A DNA stretch of 20,240 nt, taken from positions 47,501 to 67,740 of the forward strand of contig CASHSZ010000123.1 of NCBI GenBank assembly GCA_949358305.1, written 5' to 3'. This DNA is from Strigamia acuminata. Taxonomy: Eukaryota; Arthropoda; Chilopoda; Geophilomorpha; Linotaeniidae. Below are positions 8,956-17,294 of this stretch, in pieces (position 1 is the stretch's first letter; each line of letters begins with the position of its first letter). The position numbers and the translations under genes are program-made. The notes below the pieces were generated by a model that worked only from the letters and a program-made list of their open reading frames with translations, did not search any database and had not been told where the DNA came from.

Positions 8956-9214
8956 GTTTTAGCGAAACCCTTGACCGGTCACAAAACCCACCGAACACCG
9001 AAAAGCAACGAACAAAACGCGCTCGGTCGCACGAACTACTCGGCCAAAACAACATCCGCAAATTCCGCATCGCAGTCGCGATCAACGAAACAACGTATAG
9101 GCCGCCGTAATGTTAAAAAGCGGGACCCTTTCGCCCCCGACAAAATCCGCACACATACCCCAAGGTTAAACGAGCGTTTCATTCGCCCATTTATCCGTCG
9201 GTCTCTTCTAGGCC
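8956..9214. other. Gene-free stretch
   Basis: Non-repetitive sequence with no coding region I can support. ORFs on both strands are short and unrelated to the neighbours. Confidence 0.5.
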
Positions 9215-9382
9215 ATGGCGGACGGTTTTCCCAAAACTGACGCGGACGCGCGTGTGTGGGTCGCCACGACAACATCGCCCTCTTCCTTCTCGCTTCGACG
9301 GACGACTGTGTGTGTTCGCTCAATCCGCGACGTCTTCACGACCGAACACGTGTCAATTTTGGACAGCCGACTGGCCGATTAA
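9215..9382 (+). CDS. Possible 55-aa plus-strand ORF
   Basis: The ATG lies in a good Kozak context (GGCCATGGCG). It reads MADGFPKTDADARVWVATTT and continues with FSLRRTTVCVRSIRDVFTTE to a TAA at 9380-9382. It is followed by an AT-rich, repeat-containing region that could be a 3'-UTR. The amino-acid composition is balanced and unlike repeat translations, but no domain is recognisable. It may be an exon, a small gene or chance. Confidence 0.3.
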   Translation: MADGFPKTDADARVWVATTTSPSSFSLRRTTVCVRSIRDVFTTEHVSILDSRLAD

Positions 9383-9444
9383 TTCTGTTTCGTTTTATTT
9401 TATTATATTTTATTGTATTTTATTTCATTTTTCCATTTTTATTA

Positions 9445-9494
<50 letters not shown>

Positions 9495-9650
9495 TAACAA
9501 CAACAAAAACAAAGGCGATGACGACGTATTGTCGGTGCCAACGAGGAAAAAAAAAAAAAAAAACAAAAAAAAAAAAGAAGAAGAATTGAAAACAAATGAA
9601 ACAGGGATAAATAAAAACGAACGAATTAACTAATTAATTAATCGATCAAT
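9383..9650. repeat. AT-rich spacer with (TTA)n microsatellite and A-runs
   Basis: TTA/ATT units at about 9438-9492 and poly-A at about 9547-9576. This region separates the plus-strand ORF from the 3' end of gene 4. No gene seen. Confidence 0.8.
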
Positions 9651-10741
9651 TTATTGGTCCACCGGTCGATCGGTCGCGTCGGGGCGCGTTGGAGCGATGG
9701 CCCGGTGCTCGCGGTACCCACTCGTCGTGGCCGTGGCCGCGTCCATCGCCTCGTCCGACTCGGATCGCTCTCGGGTTTCGGTCGGTCCTTCGGCAACGAC
9801 AATGGTGGCTGGCGGTTGGTCGTCGGGCTCTCGGGTCGGCGAGTGACTCAACTGGGGACAAGTAAAGTAAAGTAAAGTAAAGTAAAGTAAAGTAAAATAA
9901 AACAAAGTAAATGGAAAATAAATTGGCCGGGGTGGGACGGTGTCTAATCGAAATCGAGTTTGACCCCGTGCGCCGTGAAATGGGAAGGGGGGAAAGAGAG
10001 AGAGACAGAGACAGACAGACACTCACGTGTTCTTGTCTCGGGCGCTTCTCGAGATCCAACGCCTTTTTTTTTAAGTCCTCCACCTCCACGTCATGAGCCG
10101 ACTCCGACTCCGGCTCCGACTCGAGTGGTCGTCGTTGTTGTTGCTGCCACTGCTGCCACTGCTGCTCTCGCTCCCGCTCCCACTGCTGCTCCGACTGCTC
10201 CAGCTCCAATCGCTCCCGCTCCAATCCCTCCCACTCTCGCTGCTCCCGCTCTCGTTGCTCCCGCTCCTGTCGACGCCACGCCCGCCGATAGACCGCGCTT
10301 TCTCGGTCCAACTGTTCGAGACGCAAATGGATTTGGCGCTGGTGGGACACCTCTTGTAGTCTCAACCGCTCATCAAGTTCTCTCTTCTTCGCCTCCAACC
10401 GTCTTCGCATCTCTCGCTTGAACCTCTCCAACTCGTCGTCCGTGGTTCGACGCAGTTGTCGTTGCTCCTCTCCCAGCTGGTTTCCCAGCGCCCACAGGAG
10501 CCGCGCGGTCGACGGCGGCTCTTCCTCCCCCTCCTCTCCTTCCTTCTTTTCGAACGGCAGCTCGAATTCGACCGCCCCAGTCTAGAGAGAACGAAGGAAC
10601 GAACGAATGAACAAAAATATTGCGCCGGGTAACGCGGGGCAACGCGAAAATTTTTACTCACTTCGACCTCGAGTTTGACTCCTCGTTTAACGTCGCGCAA
10701 CATGGCGGCGTCGATCTCGGTTAGGTCTTCGTCGTCGTTGT

Positions 10742-10819
<78 letters not shown>

Positions 10820-10987
10820 CAACGACAGCGCCATTGCCGTCTTCTTCGTCGTCGTCGGTGATGTCAACCTGAAAGCAAAATTTTAAGCGGGGCGACGTGA
10901 CACGTCGAAGAAAATAAACGCGCTCACCGTGACGACGGGAATGGGCGGCCATCTCGGATCCTCGTTTCGTTCGCGGTTCGGTTCCAT
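9651..10987 (-). CDS. Gene 4: 340-aa poly-alanine / coiled-coil protein
   Basis: Exons on the minus strand are 10987-10928, 10868-10662, 10581-10027 and 9851-9651 (TAA). All junctions are phase 0 with GTGAGC/GTGAGT donors and CAG/TAG acceptors, and the acceptor lies directly before the ATG. Exon 1 encodes MEPNRERNEDPRWPPIPVVT. Exon 2 has an acidic DITDDDEEDGNG head, 23 consecutive Ala codons and an acidic DNDDEDLTEID segment. Exon 3 (185 aa) is almost entirely a Glu/Arg/Leu/Gln helix typical of a long coiled coil, starting near LLWALGNQLGEEQRQLRRTT and ending in Trp/Gln repeats. Exon 4 is disordered. AATAAA overlaps the stop codon and may serve as the poly(A) signal. The family is not recognised. 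Its leader exon (donor GTAAGTTTC at about 11066) resembles that of gene 3. Confidence 0.85.
10742..10812. repeat. (GCG)n trinucleotide run encoding 23 alanines in gene 4
   Basis: Pure CGC/GCC codons on the coding strand with almost no synonymous variation. This points to recent slippage expansion rather than selection on an old alanine tract. Confidence 0.9.
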
Positions 10988-11073
10988 CTGAAAAACGGAA
11001 CGAAAAGTTGACGCCGACTGACGAGAACGAAATGGTTGTCGCGGTAATAGCGTTGGAGAAACTTACCACGTTG

Positions 11074-11123
11074 TGTATGTATGTATGTATGTATGTATGT
11101 ATGTATGTATGTATGTATGTATG
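11074..11123. repeat. (TGTA)n microsatellite in the gene 4 leader
   Basis: About twelve TGTA/TATG units lie immediately upstream of the GTAAGTTTC leader donor of gene 4, so they are probably part of a transcribed 5'-UTR exon. Confidence 0.75.
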
Positions 11124-11208
11124 AATGGATAAATGTCTGTCGGTCGTCGAACGAAGTTGGTCGCAAAACGCAGACGTCGCGTGGTCGGGAAAAGTGCACT
11201 CACTCACA

Positions 11209-11212
<4 letters not shown>

Positions 11213-11265
<53 letters not shown>
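11213..11265. repeat. (CT)n microsatellite
   Basis: About 26 CT units preceded by GTGCACTCACTCACATTCA. A related junction (GA repeat next to GTGCACT) recurs at 12882-12890. Confidence 0.9.
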
Positions 11266-11267
<2 letters not shown>

Positions 11268-11467
11268 GAGATGTGACGCTAGAGCATGTCGGTCGACCGG
11301 TGACGCGAAAAAGATTAATGAATAAACGACACTAATAATGGCAATAACTGACAACTAATAATTAATAATCAATAATTAATTAATAATCGACGATTAATAA
11401 TCAATAACCGATAATGATTAGTAATAACGACAAACGTCGTCATCGAAAATAGCGACGCTTTGTCTCC
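11266..11467. other. AT-rich spacer
   Basis: Imperfect AATAATTAATAATCGA-type repeats at about 11330-11430. No gene. Confidence 0.6.
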
Positions 11468-11469
11468 GG

Positions 11470-11545
11470 GCCCGGGTGGCCGAGCGGGCAGAGTTACCTG
11501 CCGTACGGAGTTGTGGATCGAGGGTTCGAATCCCGCTCCCGCGAG
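11470..11545 (+). tRNA. tRNA-like sequence (probably a pseudo-tRNA or tRNA-derived SINE head)
   Basis: A canonical A box (TGGCCGAGCGG, 477-487) and B box (GGTTCGAATCC, 523-533) have the spacing of a type I tRNA, and a TTTT pol III terminator follows immediately (about 11546). However, the predicted acceptor arms (GCCCGGG and TCCCGCG) pair at only about four of seven positions, and I cannot build a clean anticodon stem, so no isotype is assigned. It is most likely a decayed tRNA or the start of a tRNA-derived retroposon. Confidence 0.4.
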
Positions 11546-11961
11546 TTTTCGTTTCTGGCAAAGCTGTATTGTCAAACACGCATTCCATTGACATTGCCAT
11601 ACATTGTGCCGTTTCAGTTTGGTCCCTTCTTCGTTTCAGATAGTGATGGTGAACACTCTCCCGCGAGGTTGCGGGAGGGTGGGGGGGAGTCGAAAGATTC
11701 GGCTCTCCTTTTATTTCTTCGTTTTATTTTTTTATTTTCATTTACCGTTCTCATCTTTATTTTCATTCTCGTTTTTTATTTTCGTTTACATGTTTCTATT
11801 TTTATTTCCACGGTGTGTCGGGAGGGCGCGCGAAAACCTACTCGCCCAATCTCCGTGGTCGCATTTTCCAAATTTTGTCACTGGATTTCGCGCTTGCGGT
11901 GGGGATGGGCGCGCGCAGGCTCCGTCGTCGTGCCAGAAACTCCACTGTGTGATGTAGTCGC

Positions 11962-11992
<31 letters not shown>

Positions 11993-12167
11993 ACCTAAAC
12001 CACCACCACCACCACCACCACCACCATCGTCGTCTCTTCTCTCCTTTTCTTTTAATTTTTGTTAATTTTTGTTAATTTTTGTTAATTTTGTAATTTTGTA
12101 ATTTTGTAATTTTGTAATTTTGTAATTTTTGAAATTTTTATTTTTAACTTTTGAATGTACAAATGTA

Positions 12168-12206
<39 letters not shown>

Positions 12207-12283
12207 ATACAATAATCAGACTTTATTCTTCAGTCTTAAAAATATAAAAAAAATAAAAAAAAAAAATATTGTAAACCACTCGT
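11546..12283. other. Gene-free stretch with hairpin and simple repeats
   Basis: The stretch holds a short hairpin (CTCCCGCGAGGTTGCGGGAG, about 11660), then (GTC)n and (CAC)n runs (about 11959-12026), TTTTGTTAA/TTTTGTAA repeats (about 12050-12135) and (AAAT)n (about 12167-12207). An AATAAA on the minus strand near 12221-12226 could be the poly(A) signal of gene 5. Confidence 0.6.
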
Positions 12284-12685
12284 TTACGGTCCACGGGGAA
12301 ATAAATAAATAAATAAATACATAAATGAATGAATGAATGAATGAATAATTAGAATCGAAGAGTGGCTGTCGTCGTCGTCGTCGCCGCCGTCGCCGCCGGT
12401 CCTCTCCTCGCCACCTTTACCACCGGTCGCCCCTTTGTCGTCGCCTTCGTCGTCCACCGGCTCCGTATCATCGGCCATCGCTCCCATCCACTTCTTCTCC
12501 ACCCTCTCCAACATGTTCTCGAATCGTTCCTCCGTTCTCGCCAGCATCGCTTCCAATTTTGCCTCCGTCCTCGCCATCATCTTCTCGACCATCGCCTCCA
12601 GCGCCGTCTCCTCGCTCTTCTTTTCACTCGGTGTCGGTGGCGGCGGCGGCGGCGGTGGTCGCGCAGACGCACCCCCTCGACGCAA
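12284..12685 (-). CDS. Gene 5: terminal exon with proline run and coiled coil (partial)
   Basis: The exon starts after a CTAG acceptor at 12688-12686, preceded on the gene strand by a pyrimidine tract of (CT)n plus T17. It reads LRRGGASAR, eight prolines, then a helical segment with repeats (ALEAMVEKMMARTEAKLEAM, then LARTEERFENMLERVEKKW), followed by an acidic Gly/Asp tail. The frame continues into TTCA/TTTA repeats before a stop, so the true end may be a donor or an earlier alternative. The helical repeat resembles the Met/Ala/Glu helix in the last visible exon of gene 1, which suggests common ancestry. No upstream exon was found, because the sequence beyond is microsatellite, hairpin and satellite. 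It may be a truncated gene. Confidence 0.5.
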   Translation of the reverse strand: MRRGGASARPPPPPPPPTPSEKKSEETALEAMVEKMMARTEAKLEAMLARTEERFENMLERVEKKWMGAMADDTEPVDDEGDDKGATGGKGGEERTGGDGGDDDDDSHSSILIIHSFIHSFMYLFIYLFPRGP

Positions 12686-12706
12686 CTAGCGAAAAAAAAA
12701 AAAAAA

Positions 12707-12881
<175 letters not shown>

Positions 12882-12923
12882 GAGTGCACTGTTCACGCGC
12901 CCACATGCGTGAACAGTGCACTC
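12882..12923. repeat. Perfect 17-bp hairpin
   Basis: GAGTGCACTGTTCACGC and its exact complement GCGTGAACAGTGCACTC are separated by the 8-nt loop GCCCACAT. It is adjacent to the (GA)n run. Confidence 0.9.
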
Positions 12924-12958
12924 GCCCTCCGCGCCCCGTCGGCGTAGGCGCCGGCCGT

Positions 12959-12963
<5 letters not shown>

Positions 12964-12993
<30 letters not shown>
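12964..12993. repeat. (CT)n microsatellite
   Basis: About 15 CT units within GC-rich sequence. Confidence 0.9.
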
Positions 12994-12996
<3 letters not shown>

Positions 12997-13019
12997 GCCC
13001 GGGAATCGCCCTTCCGCCC

Positions 13020-13160
13020 GTCACCGAATTTTGTCAATATCTGATAAATTTCCACAGAATTGCAGCGACATTGTACGGGATATTTCTGCCCGATTTGACG
13101 GACTTATGTAAAACATTGCTGAAATTCCGTGGAAATTTATAAAATATTGACAAAGGTTGG
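13020..13160. mobile_element. Imperfect 140-bp foldback (MITE-like) element
   Basis: The left half TTTGTCAATATCTGATAAAT, then TTCCACAGAATTGCAGC, pairs with the right half (reverse complement TTTGTCAATATTTTATAAAT, then TTCCACGGAATTTCAGC). Complementarity continues inward through CAATGT/ACATTG-like segments. Outer ends are GTCACCGA and TGGTGAC. It is AT-rich in a GC-rich setting, with no coding capacity. It could be a miniature inverted-repeat element or a structured RNA gene. Confidence 0.6.
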
Positions 13161-13278
13161 TGACCGACCCACGGCGCGTTGCGGCGCGGTCGGAGCACGC
13201 GACCCGATCCCCCCCTCCCCCCGTCCCCAAAAAACCACGCCTCGAGGAACCCCGAGGTTCGGTTTCCGACCGGGTCGC

Positions 13279-13400
13279 CTCTTGATCCGACCCGGGGCGC
13301 GTCACGGCGCGGTCGAAGGACGGCCCTCGCCCCCAAAAACCACACTCCGGGTCACGTGGTCTCGCACTCGACTTTTTCAGTTTTCCCGTTTTCGGCCCGT
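13279..13400 (+). repeat. Inverted flank of satellite block 2 (matches 8766-8884)
   Basis: CTCTTGATCCGACCCGGGGC through CACTCCGGGTCACGTGGTCT to TTTTCCCGTTTTC is the reverse complement of the flank at 8766-8884. The two flanks and satellite blocks form large inverted ends around 8.9-13.3 kb. Confidence 0.85.
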
Positions 13401-14600
13401 TACGGCCAAGGACCGTAACGGGTCGAAAACGGGCCGCAACGGGTCGAAAACGGCCGCAACGGGTCGAAAACGGCCCGCACGGGCCGTTAACGGGCCGCCG
13501 ACGGTCCCGTCACAATCCCGTAACGGCTCGCACGGGCCGTTAACGGGCCGCCGACGGTCCCGTCACGATCCCGTAACGGCTCGCACGGGCCGTTAACGGG
13601 CCGCCGACGGTTCCGTAACTATCCCGTAACGGCCCGCACGGGCCGTTAACGGGCCGCCGACGGTCCCGTCACGACCCCGTAACGGCCCGTACGACCTCAT
13701 GCGGGCCGTTAACGGGCCGTTAACGGGCCGTTAACGGGCCGTTAACGGCCCGTTAACGGCGTAAAACCAAAAACAGGATTCGAGATTAATGTCTATGAAT
13801 GTTGTACGCGTTTTCATGTACGTGTTGTCGGTTGTTGATTTTTTCGATTTACGCCGTAACGGCCCGTTAACGGCCCGTTAACGGCCCGTCAACGGCCCGT
13901 CAACGGCCCGCAACGGCCCGCACGGGCCGTTAACGGGCCGTCGACGATCCCGTCACGATCCCGCAACGGCCCGCACGGGCCGTTAACGGGCCGCTGACGG
14001 TCCCGTCACGATCCCGTCACGGCCTTCGTTCCCGGACTTCGGCTCGCCGACGGCCCGTACGACCTCACGCGGGCCGTTAACGGGCCGTTAACGGCCCGTT
14101 AACGGCCCGTTAACGGCGTAAAACCAAAAACAGGATTCGAGATTAATGTCTATGAATGTTGTACGCGTTTTCATGTACGTGTTGTCGGTTGTTGATTTTT
14201 TCGATTCACGCCGTAACGGCCCGTTAACGGCCCGTTAACGGCCCGTCAACGGCCCGTCAACGGCCCGCAACGGCCCGCACGGGCCGTTAACGGGCCGTCG
14301 ACGATCCCGTCACGATCCCGCAACGGCCCGCACGGGCCGTTAACGGGCCGCTGACGGTCCCGTCACGATCCCGCAACGGCCCGCACGGGCCGTTAACGGG
14401 CCGTCGACGATCCCGTCACGATCCCGCAACGGCCCGCACGGGCCGTTAACGGGCCGCTGACGGTCCCGTCACGATCCCGCAACGGCCCGCACGGGCCGTT
14501 AACGGGCCGTCGACGGTCCCGTCACGATCCCGCAACGGCCCGCACGGGCCGTTAACGGCCCGTTAACGGCCCGTTAACGGCCCGTTAACGGGGCAAAACC
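13393..14600 (+). repeat. GC-rich satellite block 2, higher-order array
   Basis: The basic unit is about 53 bp: CCCGCACGGGCCGTTAACGG, then GCCGTCGACGATCCCGTCAC, then GATCCCGCAACGG. Variants include CCGCCGACGG or CCGCTGACGG in the middle. Units are interrupted by three near-identical spacers of about 95 bp (about 13763-13855, 14118-14212 and 14597-14680), each with AGGATTCGAGATTAATGTCT and CGTTTTCATGTACGTGTTGT. Spacers are bordered by AACGGCGT and ACGCCGTAAC, which are inverted to each other. Spacer period is about 356 and 479 bp. Non-coding. Confidence 0.95.
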
Positions 14601-14680
14601 GAAAACAGGATTCGAGATTAATGTCTATGAATGTTGTACGCGTTTTCATGTACGTGTTGTCGGTTGTTGATTTTTTCTAT

Positions 14681-14868
14681 ATTTCCGGTCCGGCGGCTTT
14701 TGGCCAGGCCTTAAGGCCAAACGCTACCGAAACGTTACCTGGTATTTTATCATGTTACCTCGATCTAAATGTTCCAAAACCGAGGAGTTTTTGTACCAGT
14801 GCTGAAAACACATAGGGGGGGTCTCTTATTTGAGACGCAGTACAATATTTTGTGTCAGGCGCCACACA
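14681..14868. other. Transition sequence between satellite and AT-rich DNA
   Basis: Unique sequence with no coding region. A short ORF through the third spacer is a repeat translation. Confidence 0.5.
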
Positions 14869-15110
14869 ATGAGCTGCGCATGCGCTGTGCCAATGAGCTG
14901 CGCATGCGCTGTGCCAATGAGATGCGAGCTGCGCATGCGCTGACCAAATGAGCTGCGAGCTGCGCATGCGCCGAGGCATGCGCTGACCGAATGAGTTGCG
15001 AGTTGCACATGCGCTGACTGAATGAGCTGCGAACTGCGCATCATGCGCTAAGCCAAAGAGCTAAGAGCTGCGCATGCGCTGATCGAATGAGCTGCGAACT
15101 GCGCATCATG
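14869..15110. repeat. Degenerate tandem array around GCGCATGCGC
   Basis: Units of 24 to about 43 bp are built from GAGCTGCGCATGCGCTGTGCCAAT and variants with CGAGCTGCGCATGCGC or CGAACTGCGCATCATG. Each core contains the palindrome GCGCATGCGC. The array ends exactly where the sequence becomes AT-rich. Confidence 0.9.
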
Positions 15111-15466
15111 GAAACAAAAAATTGAAGAGGAAATCGATTATATAAGTTGTTTTAACACGCACACATCTTGAATAACATATTTAAAACCTGACATATGTGC
15201 AATACTGGTCAAATGATAAAGAAAGTTAAATGGAAGCATCACAATAACAACAATTTTACAACAAACGTTAGATTTGAAAAGTGAAATTTATTTAATTGTC
15301 CTTTTAAAAAATGTTTGTTTAAATTTGGAAAATAACGGCATTGCTTTTAAATATTTAAGAAAAAATTTAAAATGTATTTAATCAATTAATAGTAATTACC
15401 GTATTGAAACAGCATTTGTTTATGAGTTCTCAGGTGTGTTTAGTATACTGTGACTAACTGCAAAAG
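15111..15466. other. AT-rich gene-free stretch, 3' side of the caspase gene
   Basis: Contains a minus-strand AATAAA near 15287-15292 that could end the caspase transcript. No ORF of note. Confidence 0.6.
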
Positions 15467-16859
15467 TTATTTATGATTATACAAGTGACAATCATTGCAA
15501 AAATAAACAAATTTTGTGAGTGTGGATTGTAAACAAGAAATACATTTTGTATATGAGGAACGGAAACAAGAGATTCGATCTTCCTTTCTGAACGTCCGTG
15601 AATTCACGATGGTCAAAATATTCAATAAATCCACGTCACTTACTCCGATCACAACATGATAAAGTGTATAAAAATAATCTGTGATAGAACAAAAAAGAGT
15701 AAAACAACAATCTAAAAATCCAAAATTTAAATTACCCTCAGCCGTAGAAAAGGCGACAAGAATGTCAGCATATTGGGGTCCTTGAAACGCTCCACTCTGC
15801 TCGATCAACTTGGAATCAAACGCAAGCGCCTCGTTTTGGTAATTCTTCAAAATCTGATTGATTTTGATAGCTTCGTCGTTTCCTTTACATGTCCCCAGCA
15901 AGCCAATGAATGCAGACTGACTCTCGCCAGTCCTGAAAGCTTCACGGTTCTGTGATTGCCGGAATAGATATTTTGATGCTTTTTTCAGGCACTGGATGGA
16001 GTTGTCGCTATCATCATCACCACTATCATCATCATAATAATCATCATAATCATCATGCGATGACGACGACATGCTGCGAATACTCCCGTCACTACTTCTT
16101 CGGCTACTCTCGTTCGTCTGTTTGGTATCCGTTAGCGTGTTGGTGATCAATTCATTGTTGTCCTCGGGGTCTACAATGTCTTTCAATACGATTTTGTCGT
16201 TTGAAGTCATCACAAGAATTTTATCCGGCGATTTTTTATCACAATTTGAGGACATCTCCATCTCAGTCTTCAAGTTTGTGCCGTCTTCAGCTTCCTTGTT
16301 TAAGCATGGAACCTTTCCTTGAATGATGTTCGTATCTTGCATTTTGATCCCCGCATCCAACTCAGCTTTGGGATCTGCCTGAATAAAGAAGAGTTTCGGC
16401 TTGCCTTTAAGTGATGTACACTCGGCGTCTGTGAAATTTTTCCACAGCTCTGAAATGGGGAATAGTTTGTCCCGTGAATAAAGCAGGTTTTGATCACCAT
16501 ATGAGGAAACTGCACAAGCAAATACGTCGTAATCTTTGTGATTCTCCCGTTTCGCCACTAAATAACAAAAACAAAAAAAAGATAGAATAAATGACGTCAC
16601 AAACTAATCTAACTTATTAATTACAATCGTATAATACATCCATAATCTCGGCGTAGCTCGCATTTCGAACAATAATAATATCAGACCTAGTGAAACCCCA
16701 ATGCAATAAAATATCAGTAAATAGACATTCGTCTAAATCTGCTTGCTCCCGTGGTGCCAGACCTGGAATGTCATAAATGTAATGATTAAATATGACAGCT
16801 CTTCCCCTTCTCTGAAAATTCATCCGGTAATCAAAATCGAGTTTCAATTCTGTGTTCAT
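15467..16859 (-). CDS. Caspase homologue lacking both catalytic residues (pseudo-caspase), 422 aa
   Basis: Exons on the minus strand are 16859-16625, 16557-15736 and 15678-15467. The 67-nt and 57-nt introns have GT..AG ends and consistent phases. The 57-nt intron is a multiple of three and open, so its use needs RNA. The p20-like part has YRMNFQRRGRAVIFNHYIYD, the conserved Arg37 (LAPREQADLD), and DVFACAVSSYGD where active caspases have SHG: Tyr98 replaces the catalytic His. KGKPKLFFIQADPKAELDAG follows where QAC.G is expected: Asp140 replaces the catalytic Cys. The p10-like part has YADILVAFSTAE, DLLNILTIVN and ISCLQSTLTKFVYF, but the S1-pocket segment (SWRN..GSWF) is missing. The linker is about 185 residues, far longer than usual, and Ser/Asp-rich. 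The prodomain is about 10 residues, as in effector caspases. Closest resemblance is to insect drICE-type enzymes. A decoy or regulatory role is inferred by analogy with cFLIP and mosquito CASPS18. Confidence 0.9.
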
Positions 16860-17294
16860 GCTTGGTTACCAGCTGGCAAAAGGCTTTTAAAACCAGTAAT
16901 CAGCTGTCGACGGTTTTTTAAAATGTTTATTATCCTATATACATTGGGTTCTTTTATTAACAACAAAATTGCATTGAATTTTAATAAACTTGAATATAAT
17001 TCCAATAAATTTAAATTGAATTTCTGTAAATTTGAATTGATTTTCTGTAAATTTGAATTGATTTTCTGTAAATTTGAATTAATTTTCTGTAAATTTGAAT
17101 TGACAGTCAAAAATTTTGAATTGTATTTTAGCAAATAGGAATTAACTTTCAATAAATATTAAACAGTAGGAATTGCAATTGAATTATGCTCAAACACACG
17201 TTTTTTCACCTATTTTTTAAATTGAATAAGATGTTTAAAAGACAACTAGCTATTTTACATTCTTCTAGCTTCTACAAACAGAGTCGATCGCAAA
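16860..17294. promoter_or_regulatory. Divergent intergenic region between caspase and 301-aa gene, with 21-bp minisatellite
   Basis: The 435 bp separate two head-to-head start codons, so both promoters should lie here. Positions about 16985-17125 hold imperfect tandem units of 21 bp (TTTTCTGTAAATTTGAATTGA). The unit length is a multiple of three, which explains the repetitive ORFs on both strands. No TATA box can be singled out in such AT-rich DNA. Confidence 0.6.

Noticed and set aside
9036-9323. Minus-strand 95-aa ORF
   Set aside because: No splice signals, no start context and no recognisable domain; it overlaps a rearranged repeat edge and the plus-strand ORF at 9215.
13393-14600. CRISPR-like repeat-spacer array
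   Set aside because: The spacers are three copies of the same sequence and the genome is eukaryotic with introns. It is a higher-order satellite.
14621-14815. Small ORF starting MSMNVVRVFMYVL
   Set aside because: It begins in a satellite spacer that occurs three times and is not kept open in the other copies beyond the spacer.
15952-16322. Plus-strand ORFs with His-rich runs
   Set aside because: Antisense of the Asp-rich linker of the caspase homologue.
16743-17152. ORFs with repeated KFELIFC or NSNLQKI units on both strands
   Set aside because: Products of the 21-bp minisatellite, with no start or splice context, partly antisense to the first caspase exon.
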